DNA of 64,000 nucleotides from Dyadobacter diqingensis (GCF_024220585.1 NZ_JAMXKF010000009.1:211213-275212), one strand, 5' to 3'; counted from the first letter of the stretch, positions 26,425 to 35,082 are shown. Notes: generated from the letters alone by a model not told the origin. Program-made: numbers and translations.

Positions 26425-27198
26425 ATGCGTTTAGAAAATAAAGTCGCCCTCATCACTGGTGGAAGTGGTGGAATCGGCCGGGAAACGGCTCTTTTATTTG
26501 CCAAGGAAGGAGCCAAAATTGTTGTGACGGACGTGAATGACGTAGCTGGCCAGGAAACGGCAGATTTGATCACAGCCGAAGGCGGTGAAGCTTTTTACCT
26601 TCATGCAGACGTTTCCAAAGCTGCTGATTGCGAAGCCATGGTTGCTTTTACCGAAGAAAAATTCGGGAAACTGAACATCTTGTTTAACAACGCCGGTATC
26701 ATGCACAGCGATGACGATAACGCCGTTACTACCGAAGAATCGATCTGGGATCTGACGATGAACATCAACGCAAAAGGTGTTTTTCTGGGATGCAAATATG
26801 GCATTCCGGCGCTTCAGCGCGCGGGCGGAGGGTCGATTATCAACACGGCATCTTTTGTGGCAATTCTTGGAGCCGCTACGCCACAGGTAGCGTACACGGC
26901 CAGTAAAGGAGCTGTTTTGGCATTAACACGCGAATTGGCGATCATTCATGCACGTGAAAATATTCGCGTTAATGCTTTGTGCCCGGGACCTTTGCGCACG
27001 GAATTACTGATGAAGTTTTTAAATACGGAAGAAAAAAAACAACGTCGTCTGGTACATATTCCAATGGGGCGTTTTGGGGAAGCGAAGGAAATGGCATCGG
27101 CTGTTTTGTTCCTGGCTTCCGACGAATCCTCTTTCGTAACGGGTACCGACTTTTTGGTTGACGGAGGTATTACGTCTGCTTACGTGACACCACTTTGA
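26425..27198 (+). CDS. SDR family oxidoreductase (glucose 1-dehydrogenase-like)
   Basis: The 257-residue classical SDR has TGGSGGIG (about 11-18), the acidic end of beta-2 (IVVTDVND, NAD preference), NNAG, catalytic Ser in IINTASFVA, YTASKGAV, and the C-terminal FLASDESSFVTGTDFLVDGG. Its substrate cannot be read from the sequence. It starts a second plus-strand unit with the aldehyde dehydrogenase 48 bp downstream, so it may generate or share an aldehyde or alcohol substrate with it. Confidence 0.9.
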   Translation: MRLENKVALITGGSGGIGRETALLFAKEGAKIVVTDVNDVAGQETADLITAEGGEAFYLHADVSKAADCEAMVAFTEEKFGKLNILFNNAGIMHSDDDNAVTTEESIWDLTMNINAKGVFLGCKYGIPALQRAGGGSIINTASFVAILGAATPQVAYTASKGAVLALTRELAIIHARENIRVNALCPGPLRTELLMKFLNTEEKKQRRLVHIPMGRFGEAKEMASAVLFLASDESSFVTGTDFLVDGGITSAYVTPL

Positions 27199-27246
27199 TC
27201 AAAGATGGAGTAGGGTTTTCCTGAATCTTTTCTAACTTTTTGATTT

Positions 27247-28629
27247 ATGCAAACAACAATAAGTCCGGTTGACGGATCGGTATATCTGGAACGGTCGCTG
27301 GCATCCGATGAAATGATTGAGAATGCTTTGGCTAAAGCAACCGAAGCACAAAAAGAATGGAAGAAAACAACAGTTGCCCAACGGGCAGCTTTTTGCCATA
27401 AAGCCGTTGAATATTTCCTGAATAATGCCGACGAAATTGGTTTGGAACTTACCTGGCAAATGGGCAGGCCGGTCCGTTATACCGCTAATGAAATCCGGAA
27501 AGGGTTTCAGGAGCGGGCAAAATACATGATCGGCGTAGCAGAACAGGCCCTGGCGGATGTGGAAGTAGAAGAAATTGCAGGTTTCAAGCGATTTATTCGT
27601 CGTGACCCGGTTGGTGTTGTATTTGTTGTTGCGCCGTGGAATTATCCTTATCTGACTTCCGTTAATTCGGTGATTCCTGCAATCATGGCCGGCAATACTG
27701 TTATTTTGAAACATGCGCAGCAAACGCCGCTTTGTGCGGAACGTTACGCAGCAGCTTTTGCTTATGCAGGTTTGCCGCAAGGTGTTTTTCAATATTTGCA
27801 TTTAAGTCACGAACAGGTGGCCAGTGTTATCGCCGATGACAGAACTTCTTATGTAGCTTTCACGGGTTCAGTGGAGGGTGGTCATGCCGTGCAAAAATCT
27901 ATCAACGAGCGGTTTATTGTTGGCGGACTGGAATTAGGTGGAAAAGATCCTGCTTATGTGCGCGCAGATGCGAACCTGGCAGATGCGGTTGAAAATCTGG
28001 TGGATGGTTCATTCTTTAATTCCGGGCAGTCGTGTTGCGGAATCGAGCGTATTTATGTCCATGAAGACGTGTACGATAAGTTTGTAGAGGAATTTGTTGC
28101 ATTGACAAAAACCTATACCCTTGGAGATCCGTTAAGTGCGGACACGACGCTCGGCCCGATGGTGAGAACTTCGGCTGCTGTTTTTGCCCGGAAACAAATC
28201 GATGAAGCCGTAACACAGGGAGCTAAAACATTGATCGATCCGGCACTTTTTCCTGCTCATAAAGACGGAACACCTTATATGGCGCCTCAGGTGCTGGTGA
28301 ACGTAGACCATACCATGCAGATCATGACGGAGGAGAGTTTTGCTCCGGTCGTTGGGATTATGGCCGTGAAAAGTGATGAGGAAGCGATCAGACTTATGAA
28401 TGATAGCCAATATGGGCTGACGGCCTCTATCTGGACAAGCGATATTGACGCGGCATTAGCGATTGGGGAGCAGGTGGAAACCGGAACCTGGTTTATGAAC
28501 CGCTGCGATTACCTGGATCCGGCTCTGGCCTGGACAGGTGTGAAAAATTCAGGAAGAGGTGTTACGCTGTCAAAAGTGGGTTATGAAGCATTGACAAAAG
28601 CCAAATCTTTCCACTTGAAAATCGGGTAG
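27247..28629 (+). CDS. NAD(P)-dependent aldehyde dehydrogenase
   Basis: The 460-residue protein has the ALDH motifs VVAPWNYPYL (catalytic Asn), FTGSVEGG (coenzyme turn), LELGGKDPAYV (general-base Glu), and FFNSGQSCCGIERIYV with the catalytic Cys. Later, EESFAPVVGIM supplies the conserved ESF Glu. The length and the SGQSCCGIERI form resemble the succinate-semialdehyde/aliphatic ALDH group used in GABA, putrescine or aldehyde catabolism. With the upstream SDR and GS-like gene, a gamma-glutamyl-aminoaldehyde is a possible substrate, but this is not proven. Confidence 0.92.
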   Translation: MQTTISPVDGSVYLERSLASDEMIENALAKATEAQKEWKKTTVAQRAAFCHKAVEYFLNNADEIGLELTWQMGRPVRYTANEIRKGFQERAKYMIGVAEQALADVEVEEIAGFKRFIRRDPVGVVFVVAPWNYPYLTSVNSVIPAIMAGNTVILKHAQQTPLCAERYAAAFAYAGLPQGVFQYLHLSHEQVASVIADDRTSYVAFTGSVEGGHAVQKSINERFIVGGLELGGKDPAYVRADANLADAVENLVDGSFFNSGQSCCGIERIYVHEDVYDKFVEEFVALTKTYTLGDPLSADTTLGPMVRTSAAVFARKQIDEAVTQGAKTLIDPALFPAHKDGTPYMAPQVLVNVDHTMQIMTEESFAPVVGIMAVKSDEEAIRLMNDSQYGLTASIWTSDIDAALAIGEQVETGTWFMNRCDYLDPALAWTGVKNSGRGVTLSKVGYEALTKAKSFHLKIG

Positions 28630-28639
28630 GATTTAGGCT

Positions 28640-28742
28640 ACACAGAGTAACACAGAGATAAAAAGAGGTGCACGGAGTTTATGCTAAATAAAGCTCTGTG
28701 CACCTCTTTATTGTCTCTTTGATACTCTGTGTTACTCTGTGT
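28640..28742. terminator. Long nested inverted repeat, bidirectional terminator of ALDH and lysA
   Basis: Outer arms ACACAGAGTAACACAGAG (28640-28657) and CTCTGTGTTACTCTGTGT (28725-28742) are perfect over 18 bp. Inner arms 28661-28676 and 28694-28710 (GAGGTGCAC/GTGCACCTC) pair almost fully. The right arm overlaps the last codons of lysA. CACAGAGTAA-type blocks also occur at 17345-17370, so this is a dispersed repeat used as a terminator. Confidence 0.7.
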
Positions 28743-29967
28743 TACCCACCTGCGTGCGTAATAAGTCTTCCAGCGTCTCGCGTCTTCTTACCAGTTTCGC
28801 AGTACCATGATCCACCAAAACTTCTGCGGGGCGGAAACGTGCGTTATAGTTGGAACTCATGGTGTAGCCATAAGCGCCTGCATTCAAAAATGCCAGAATA
28901 TCCCCCTGACGAACTTCCGGCAAAGGACGGTCCGTTGCGAAAGTGTCTGTTTCGCAGATGTAGCCAACGATTGTATATTCTTTTTCTACACCTGCCGGAT
29001 TGGATACATTCAAAATGTGATGGTAGGAGCCATACATCATCGGTCTGATCAGATGATTTAAACCGGAGTCGATGTGAACAAATGTACGGGCCGGATCTTC
29101 CTTCACCACAGTCGTATTTACTAATAAATTACCGCACTCGCTTACCAAAAACTTGCCTGGCTCAAACCACAATTGCAGCTCACGGCCATATTTTGCACAG
29201 AAATTTTTGAAACGTTCCGAAATCTTGTTTCCCAAAAGTTCCATATCCGTGATCGGATCGTTTGGTTTGTAAGAAACCTTAAATCCACCGCCAAGGTCGA
29301 TAATTTCAAGATCCGGGAAGCGTAAAGCGGCTTCAAAAACGATATCAGCTACCTGCAAAAATGGCTCTGCATCTTTAATGTCAGATCCTGTGTGCTGATG
29401 AAGCCCAATGACTTTGATATCGTATTTCTCTACGACTTCAAGAATCTGATCCAGCAGCAAAACCGAGATGCCGAATTTGGAATCTGCGTGTGCCGTCATG
29501 ATCTTGACATTTCCACCGGCGGCGACGTTAGGTTTCAAACGGATCAGACAAGGTTTAGTGTTTCCGTAGGTTTGTCCAAACCATTCAAGCAAAGGAATAC
29601 TGTCGACATTGACGATAGCTCCTGCTTCCACGGCTGTTTTTACTTCGTGAAAAGGTACACCGCTTGGCGTAAAAGTGATCTGTTTCGTATCGAAACCAGC
29701 CAGTTTTCCCATTTCCAGCTCTCCTGTGGAAACAACATCAAGCTCCACGCCAATTTCACGCATCAAACGTAAAATGGCAAGGTTGGTATTGGCCTTACAT
29801 GCGAATTTGATCTTCATATTCACACCGGAAAAAGCATGTTGCAATTCCTTTACTTTCCGGCGGATCGTGCCGCCATCGTAAACATAAAGTGGACTGCCAA
29901 ACTCTTCAACAAGCTGAGCCGGATCGATATTTTGTATGGTATATGTATTTAGTTCTGAAAGCTGCAT
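28732..29967 (-). CDS. lysA: Diaminopimelate decarboxylase
   Basis: The 411-residue fold-type III PLP enzyme has the PLP lysine (about Lys58) in FACKANTN, the VSTGELE segment, HQHTGSDIKDAEPF, the phosphate-binding glycines in IIDLGGGFKVSY, and the C-terminal active-site Cys/Asp in CETDTFATDR, then NAGAYGYTMSSNYNARFRP. It decarboxylates meso-diaminopimelate to L-lysine, the last step of lysine synthesis. It lies 51 bp after pyrF on the same strand and may be co-transcribed with it. Confidence 0.97.
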   Translation of the reverse strand: MQLSELNTYTIQNIDPAQLVEEFGSPLYVYDGGTIRRKVKELQHAFSGVNMKIKFACKANTNLAILRLMREIGVELDVVSTGELEMGKLAGFDTKQITFTPSGVPFHEVKTAVEAGAIVNVDSIPLLEWFGQTYGNTKPCLIRLKPNVAAGGNVKIMTAHADSKFGISVLLLDQILEVVEKYDIKVIGLHQHTGSDIKDAEPFLQVADIVFEAALRFPDLEIIDLGGGFKVSYKPNDPITDMELLGNKISERFKNFCAKYGRELQLWFEPGKFLVSECGNLLVNTTVVKEDPARTFVHIDSGLNHLIRPMMYGSYHHILNVSNPAGVEKEYTIVGYICETDTFATDRPLPEVRQGDILAFLNAGAYGYTMSSNYNARFRPAEVLVDHGTAKLVRRRETLEDLLRTQVGNTE

Positions 29968-30018
29968 TGGGAATTAGTTGAATGGATTTGTAAAATATTC
30001 AGAATGACGTTTTTTGAC

Positions 30019-30846
30019 TTACTTGCAGTACTTATCAAGATAAACCGCCATTTCCTGTTGTAAAGCCTGCGCCTCTTCCTTGGCCTTTTGCGCGAAATCA
30101 AGTCCGTCTCCGGCATAGATAATGCTGCGGGAAGCATTCACCAGCAATCCGCAGCTCTTATTCATACCATAACGCGAAACCTCTTCCAGATTTCCGCCCT
30201 GCGCACCTACACCAGGTACAAGCAGGAAATGATCAGGGACAATGGTACGGATATTGGCCAGATCATGCGCCTGTGTTGCGCCTACCACGTACATCATGCG
30301 GTCCGCACCCGCCCATGTTTGCGAGGTTTTTAAAACCTGTTCGTATAAAAAACCGTCTTTGGTTTCGATTCTCTGAAAATCAGCACCACCGGAATTGGAA
30401 GTTAATGCAAGCAAAATTACCCACTTACCCTCAAAATCCAGAAACGGCGTAACAGAATCACTTCCCATGTAAGGAGCAACGGTCACAGAGTCAAAATTCA
30501 ATCCGGAAGAACTCGGATCGAAAAACGTACGCGCGTACAGACCCGAAGTATTTCCGATATCACCTCTTTTGGCATCTGCAATGGTAAAATGACTTTTCGG
30601 GATATATTCCATCGTCTTTTGCAGACTTTCCCAGCCTTTCGCTCCCAATGCTTCATAAAAAGCAATATTGGGTTTATATGAAACGCAGTAATCCGCCGTT
30701 GCTTCAATAATCTGTTTATTGAATTCAAATACGGGATCGCTCTCTTTTAATAAATGAGCCGGGATTTTACGTATATCTGTGTCGAGTCCTATGCAGAGAT
30801 AAGATTTCTTCTGGGAAATGTGGTCAAAAAGCGCTTCGTATGTCAT
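30019..30846 (-). CDS. pyrF: Orotidine 5'-phosphate decarboxylase (type 2)
   Basis: The protein of about 275 residues starts MTYEALFDHISQKKSYLCIG. It has the substrate Lys in SYKPNIAFYEA and the catalytic array in TIADAKRGDIGNTSGLYA, then DSVTVAPYMGSDS and LVPGVGAQGGNL. The DAKRGDIG form and the length identify the type 2 group. It converts OMP to UMP. The longer start at 30912 is rejected because its extra residues do not match the family and would fill the intergenic promoter region shared with rfbC. Confidence 0.95.
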   Translation of the reverse strand: MTYEALFDHISQKKSYLCIGLDTDIRKIPAHLLKESDPVFEFNKQIIEATADYCVSYKPNIAFYEALGAKGWESLQKTMEYIPKSHFTIADAKRGDIGNTSGLYARTFFDPSSSGLNFDSVTVAPYMGSDSVTPFLDFEGKWVILLALTSNSGGADFQRIETKDGFLYEQVLKTSQTWAGADRMMYVVGATQAHDLANIRTIVPDHFLLVPGVGAQGGNLEEVSRYGMNKSCGLLVNASRSIIYAGDGLDFAQKAKEEAQALQQEMAVYLDKYCK

Positions 30847-30895
30847 GTTATTTCGAAATAATGTGCCGAAATTACAACCTCTGCAAATAGATTCA

Positions 30896-30903
30896 TAAAT
30901 TTG
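30896..30903 (+). promoter_or_regulatory. Candidate -7 element for rfbC
   Basis: TAAATTTG matches TAnnTTTG exactly on the plus strand, 52 bp before the rfbC ATG. No TTG is present at the -33 position, so the call rests on one element only. Confidence 0.35.
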
Positions 30904-30955
30904 GACGCACATTAAATACTAAGGCTCTTTAAAAAAGATAATTCAAACAATAATT

Positions 30956-31498
30956 ATGCAGATCCGAGAAACATCCATTGCCGGTTTAGTTGAAATTTTT
31001 CCACGCGTTTTCGAAGACGACAGGGGATTCTTTTTTGAATCTTACAATGAGGAATTGTTTAAAAAATTAGGCTTGCCAACCAACTTTGTACAGGATAATC
31101 AGTCATTTTCCATAAAAGGAGTGGTTAGAGGTCTGCATTTTCAAAACGCGCCCTTTGCGCAGGGAAAACTGGTTCGTGTTATCTCGGGAAGGGTTTTGGA
31201 TGTGGCGGTAGATATTCGTCCGGATTCGCCTACGTTTGGAAAACACGAGGTTTTTGAATTACGCAGTGACACCAATAACATGGCTTACGTTCCGGAAGGG
31301 TTCGCCCACGGTTTTGTAGCGCTGGAAGATTCTGTGTTCAGTTATAAGTGTACTAATGTTTATAACAAAGGCGCGGAGTCAGGCATTTTGTGGAATGACC
31401 CTGATTTGGGAATCGACTGGGGAATCGAAAATCCGATTGTATCAGAAAAAGATCTGATTCTTCCTACTTTGAAATCGCTGTTTGAAAAGCAATTGTAA
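30956..31498 (+). CDS. rfbC: dTDP-4-dehydrorhamnose 3,5-epimerase
   Basis: The 180-residue RmlC-type cupin has DDRGFFFESYNEE, the catalytic His in VVRGLHFQ, the RVLDVAVDIRPDSPTFG strand, and the second His region YVPEGFAHGFVAL, ending in ILWNDPDLGIDWG. It converts dTDP-4-keto-6-deoxyglucose to the L-rhamnose intermediate for surface polysaccharides. No other rml gene lies next to it, so it is a detached gene of that pathway. Confidence 0.96.
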   Translation: MQIRETSIAGLVEIFPRVFEDDRGFFFESYNEELFKKLGLPTNFVQDNQSFSIKGVVRGLHFQNAPFAQGKLVRVISGRVLDVAVDIRPDSPTFGKHEVFELRSDTNNMAYVPEGFAHGFVALEDSVFSYKCTNVYNKGAESGILWNDPDLGIDWGIENPIVSEKDLILPTLKSLFEKQL

Positions 31499-31511
31499 CA
31501 GATTTTATATC

Positions 31512-31560
31512 GGGAGAAAAGGGCGGGGCAGGATTTATTTTCTACCAGCTTTTTTCTCCT
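31512..31560. terminator. Terminator between rfbC and the DJ-1/PfpI gene
   Basis: GGAGAAAAGGGC near 31513 pairs with the GCTTTTTTCTCC ending at 31559, with T- and A-rich flanks between convergent genes. Its loop contains the 16-mer GCAGGATTTATTTTCT, identical to the carbonic anhydrase terminator. Confidence 0.65.
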
Positions 31561-32241
31561 TTATTTTTCAAAAAGTTCTTCAAGCGCCTTTGTCGCCACT
31601 TTTTTTGCCGAGTTTGGATTTTGCCCGGTAATAAGCCTTTCATCCATTTCAATAAATTCGACGAACGGAATCATTGCCTTGGTATAATGCGCACCTCTTT
31701 CTTTCAGCAGGTCTTCCAGATGAAAGGGCACTTCGCTTACGAAACTCATCAGCGTGTCTTCCACGTGCGCATATCCTGTCACATATTTGTCATGAATAAG
31801 GTAAGAGCCGTCCGAAAGTTTTACATTTAAAAGTCCGCTGACGCCGTGGCAAACCGCCGTGACCATGCCATTATTCTCATAAATTGATCTCGTGATTTCC
31901 TGTAATTCAACGTTGTCAGGGAAGTCCCACAAGCCACCGTTTCCTCCCGTAAAATAGACAAGCCGGTAATCTTTCGGATTTATGTCGGATGGTTTTAACG
32001 AGTTTTCAAACTTTTCTAAAAACGTGGTGTCGGCAAGATATTTCTGGTTTACCTCATCTTTCAAATCCATACTTCTTTCGTCGACAGGAATTTTTCCGCC
32101 CTGGGGGCTCACCAGGTCTATCAGCACTTTTCGTCGGGTCATTACATTATAAAAATGAGTCAACTCGCTCAGCCACAATCCTGTTTTTCCTGACTTGGTT
32201 GGGTAACTATCGTGATTGGTACAAACAATGAGTACTTTCAT
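31561..32241 (-). CDS. DJ-1/PfpI family protein (type 1 glutamine amidotransferase-like, Hsp31-like)
   Basis: The 226-residue protein starts MKVLIVCTNHDSYPTKSGKT and has the nucleophile elbow AVCHGVSGLLN (Cys about 128) with YFTGGNGGLWDFPDN upstream, as in the HchA/Hsp31-like branch of the DJ-1/PfpI superfamily. Relatives have been described as glutathione-independent glyoxalase or deglycase enzymes and stress proteins. It is a single gene, convergent with rfbC. Exact activity cannot be assigned. Confidence 0.88.
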   Translation of the reverse strand: MKVLIVCTNHDSYPTKSGKTGLWLSELTHFYNVMTRRKVLIDLVSPQGGKIPVDERSMDLKDEVNQKYLADTTFLEKFENSLKPSDINPKDYRLVYFTGGNGGLWDFPDNVELQEITRSIYENNGMVTAVCHGVSGLLNVKLSDGSYLIHDKYVTGYAHVEDTLMSFVSEVPFHLEDLLKERGAHYTKAMIPFVEFIEMDERLITGQNPNSAKKVATKALEELFEK

Positions 32242-32466
32242 TTGGTTAATGATTGAATGAGCGAATGTTGACCGGGTCGCCTGTGCGATACGGAATTAGC
32301 CGAAAATTCAGATTTTCAGGACATGCCAAACTTTGTTTGAATGGTTTGGAAAGATAAAAATAAAAAGGAAGTAATATGTTGATAAAGGCAAAGATTTCCA
32401 GCAGAAGACCTGCGGGAAAAATTTTGACGAGCAGTCTGAACCCTAACTCCTAACCGCTTAAAGCTA

Positions 32467-33123
32467 TTAAAGCAGCTGATTTTTGTACGCGAAAGCTACG
32501 GCGGCCGCGGTGGATTTTGTACCCGTCTTTTCGAGCACACGCAGACGGTGACCTTCTACGGTCCGGATACTGATAAACAGCTTATCGCTTATCTCGGTGG
32601 TAGACAGTCCGTCACAGATCAATTGAAGTACTTCCTTTTCACGTGCGGAAAGGGCTACGTTACATGAATTCGGGAAAAACGGATGCTTATTGGGCTGGCG
32701 GTTCACCATTTTGCGGTGCATCGCTTTGGAGACAAAATCATTGTAATAAAACCCTTCTTCGGCTACGCGACGGATTGCTTTTTCAACTTCATCCGGACTG
32801 GTGTCTTTCAATAAATAACCCTGAACGCCTTTTTCAAGCATGTGAATGACGAAGCGATCCTCATTGTACATGGAAACGACGATGATCTTGATTTCGGGGA
32901 AGCGTTCAAAAGCGAGCTCAGTAGCCTGAATCCCATCCATAACCGGCATTTGCAGATCCATGAAAACGATATCAGGCAGGTTGCCAGGCAACTTATCCAG
33001 AAGTTCCTGTCCGTTGGCCGCTTCCAGGACGAAATCAAAATCCGGAATATTACTCAGCATGGAAATAAATCCTTTTCTGAATAATTCGTGATCGTCAGCT
33101 ATGCCCAGTTTCAAGGTTTTCAT
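32467..33123 (-). CDS. NarL/LuxR family response regulator
   Basis: The 218-residue protein has a receiver domain (acidic pair DD at 10-11, phosphoacceptor Asp56 in IVFMDLQMPVMDG, Lys near VQGYLLKDTSP) and a C-terminal LuxR helix-turn-helix (LSAREKEVLQLICDGLSTTE, then ISIRTVEGHRLRVLEKTG). It starts 4 bp after the histidine kinase and is its obvious partner. Targets could include its own operon, whose upstream region has repeated TTTACGTGATT sites. Confidence 0.95.
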   Translation of the reverse strand: MKTLKLGIADDHELFRKGFISMLSNIPDFDFVLEAANGQELLDKLPGNLPDIVFMDLQMPVMDGIQATELAFERFPEIKIIVVSMYNEDRFVIHMLEKGVQGYLLKDTSPDEVEKAIRRVAEEGFYYNDFVSKAMHRKMVNRQPNKHPFFPNSCNVALSAREKEVLQLICDGLSTTEISDKLFISIRTVEGHRLRVLEKTGTKSTAAAVAFAYKNQLL

Positions 33124-33127
33124 GATG

Positions 33128-33988
33128 TTAAATTGTCATTCGCTCACGGCGAAATGGATGTAATGGCTCAGGTTTGTTTCCGGATGCGTGAACCACGGGT
33201 ATCTGAGCAAAAGCCTGACAGCCACCGGTTTTTGGTTTCTCATATTCAATGGTACCGTCCACAATGGCGAGCCGGCTTTCGATACCCAATAGCCCAAGGC
33301 CGGCCAGATTGCTTTCTTTGATCATTTCAGGATCGAACCCGATACCGTTGTCGGTCACCATCAATCCAATAAATTTACTATTGATCTGCAAGTTAATTTC
33401 AATCTGCGAACATTTCGAATGCTTGATCGAATTGTTTACAAGTTCCTGCATAATCCGGTAAATTGTGAGCTCAACTTTCTGGCTTTGACGCGGAGCATCT
33501 TCGGTGTTGGAGTGGAAAGAAAGTCGGAGGTTATTGTCTTCTTCCAGTTTGTTGATAAATTCTTCAATAGCCGCCGCCAGACCAAATCGTTCCAGGGTGG
33601 TTGGTACCAAATCGCGGGTAATTCTCCGCACATGCAATATCGTTTCTTCCACCAGCGACTGTGATTTTCGCATAATCTGATCTTCCTTGATGTCAGAATC
33701 TGCTACCAGCTTACTAAGCTGATTCAAACTCAGCTTAGTAAGTGATAACATCGTCCCAATATCGTCATGAAGGTCCTGAGCAATACGCCTGCGTTCGTTT
33801 TCTTCGGAATTCAGTGCGGTGTCAAGGAGCTTGCGCTGATGGTCTTTTTCAATTTCACGAAGCTTTTTTTCCTGATGCAATTGTTTTTTTTGGTAGAACA
33901 TAACGAAGAGGATCACAAAAAATGCCATCATCAACATAGCCATCATGGCAATTAGTATAGCCCATTTTAGCTGCTCACTGTTTTGCAT
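33128..33988 (-). CDS. Membrane-anchored sensor histidine kinase (HisKA_3 type)
   Basis: The 286-residue protein has a single N-terminal membrane helix (about residues 10-32), a coiled-coil linker, the HisKA_3 dimerisation/phosphoacceptor motif RRRIAQDLHDDIGTML with His74, and a HATPase_c domain (QELVNNSIKHSKCSQIE N-box, VTDNGIGFDPE G1 box, GLGLLGIESR G2 box). It has no extracytoplasmic sensor domain of its own, so the signal probably comes through another protein. Its start overlaps the stop of the upstream seven-helix membrane gene by 14 bp, which points to that protein. Confidence 0.95.
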   Translation of the reverse strand: MQNSEQLKWAILIAMMAMLMMAFFVILFVMFYQKKQLHQEKKLREIEKDHQRKLLDTALNSEENERRRIAQDLHDDIGTMLSLTKLSLNQLSKLVADSDIKEDQIMRKSQSLVEETILHVRRITRDLVPTTLERFGLAAAIEEFINKLEEDNNLRLSFHSNTEDAPRQSQKVELTIYRIMQELVNNSIKHSKCSQIEINLQINSKFIGLMVTDNGIGFDPEMIKESNLAGLGLLGIESRLAIVDGTIEYEKPKTGGCQAFAQIPVVHASGNKPEPLHPFRRERMTI

Positions 33989-34673
33989 AATATCTCTTCG
34001 AAAAAATCCATATTCCTACACTAAATAGTATAAGAGATACTGTTTCAAATATATAAGGAACTTTCTCCAAAAAACCCAATTCGAGCGGATCTTTCCATTT
34101 TTCGGTATAATGAAGGACTGGTGCTATAAAAATAAAACTAGAATAGTACAGCAAAATTCCTGAGCACACCCAGAAAAAAGGAAACGTAAGCAAATTCGGA
34201 ATCTTCAGTGTGTTAATTGTTTCATAGAAATATAAAAGTGTCCAAAAAAGCATTAGAAAGCTTTCCAATGTTGTCGCATAAGCCACCATATTATGATTGT
34301 GTAAGTCGCTTATGTCAGGATTGGAACGAAAAATATCCCAAAAAGAAAAAAAAGTAAATCCCACAATGGCGTAGAGGATACTCTTTTTGAATTTTTTCAC
34401 TTCAAATTTATGATAAAACATTGCACTGAGCAAAGCATATCTTACTGGTACACAGATATTATAAAACAATATGTTATTGGTTCTTAAAGAAGCATAGTGA
34501 AACATAACGAGATCTATCACCAGCTTAAATATTAAATATTCAAGTAGAAACAGGAACGATGGATCTATATAAGCTCTTCTATACCAAATTAAGAATAAAG
34601 GTATTAGTGTGGTAAAAACTGCAATACAGGGTATTAAATGATTGTGAACGAAAGAGATGTAGGTCTCAACCAT
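33975..34673 (-). CDS. Seven-helix integral membrane protein, putative sensor partner
   Basis: The 232-residue protein has about seven hydrophobic segments (roughly 12-30, 38-58, 66-86, 97-115, 128-150, 158-183, 205-226) with short loops and few charges inside the membrane. Examples are PCIAVFTTLIPLFLIWY, FYNICVPVRYALLSAMFY and PYIFETVSLILFSVGIWIF. No domain name is recognised; similar proteins sit beside kinases in other Cytophagales in my memory. The 14-bp overlap with the kinase gene suggests translational coupling and a role in sensing. The sequence is visibly AT-rich. Confidence 0.75.
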   Translation of the reverse strand: MVETYISFVHNHLIPCIAVFTTLIPLFLIWYRRAYIDPSFLFLLEYLIFKLVIDLVMFHYASLRTNNILFYNICVPVRYALLSAMFYHKFEVKKFKKSILYAIVGFTFFSFWDIFRSNPDISDLHNHNMVAYATTLESFLMLFWTLLYFYETINTLKIPNLLTFPFFWVCSGILLYYSSFIFIAPVLHYTEKWKDPLELGFLEKVPYIFETVSLILFSVGIWIFSKRYYAKQ

Positions 34674-34695
34674 TTATTGTAAGTTTAATTAGTAA

Positions 34696-35082
34696 TTAAC
34701 AATTTTTTGGACATGTAGGACCTCCCGACATTCCATCGTCACTGTTGGGCATGTCTTTTAACCCCATTCCTTTTGTGATGTCTCTGCCGTCAGCCGAAAC
34801 AGGGACAATAACTAAGCGCGATGTGGGTTTCCCCTTTCCATATACCGGCTCATCTCCTTCATGATCTTCGTCTCTGTTGCCGTAATATACACGAAAACCA
34901 ACACAATTATCGCCGTGTGATTGTATTAATTTGTTGAATGTGTGGATTCCGAAAAACTCTGCTTTAACGTAATTATCACCTCTTGCAGCGATATCCTTTT
35001 CTTTTGCGTGGTGGGGTTCTGTTAACGCCTTAATTTCAAATGACGAGATAAGTTTTCCTTCGTGACCTGTAAACTTTGCCAT
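34696..35082 (-). CDS. Small protein with Cys-containing C-terminal tail, first gene of the sensor operon
   Basis: The 128-residue protein starts MAKFTGHEGKLISSFEIKAL. The middle pattern FFGIHTFNKLIQSHGDNCVGFRVYYGNRDEDHEG and the strand SRLVIVPVSADGRDIT lead to a Gly/Ser/Pro-rich tail ending GGPTCPKNC. This matches a Bacteroidota family that I remember only as hypothetical: an I/L-x2-L/I-x4-C-x-G-x-R-x-Y-Y-G core and a C-terminal CPxxC. There is no signal peptide. It lies 22 bp upstream of the seven-helix gene in the same operon as the kinase and regulator. Function is unknown; a ligand or redox-sensing role is speculation. Confidence 0.7.
   Translation of the reverse strand: MAKFTGHEGKLISSFEIKALTEPHHAKEKDIAARGDNYVKAEFFGIHTFNKLIQSHGDNCVGFRVYYGNRDEDHEGDEPVYGKGKPTSRLVIVPVSADGRDITKGMGLKDMPNSDDGMSGGPTCPKNC

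Noticed and set aside
27232..27801. 189-codon minus-strand ORF
   Set aside because: Shadow of the aldehyde dehydrogenase gene.
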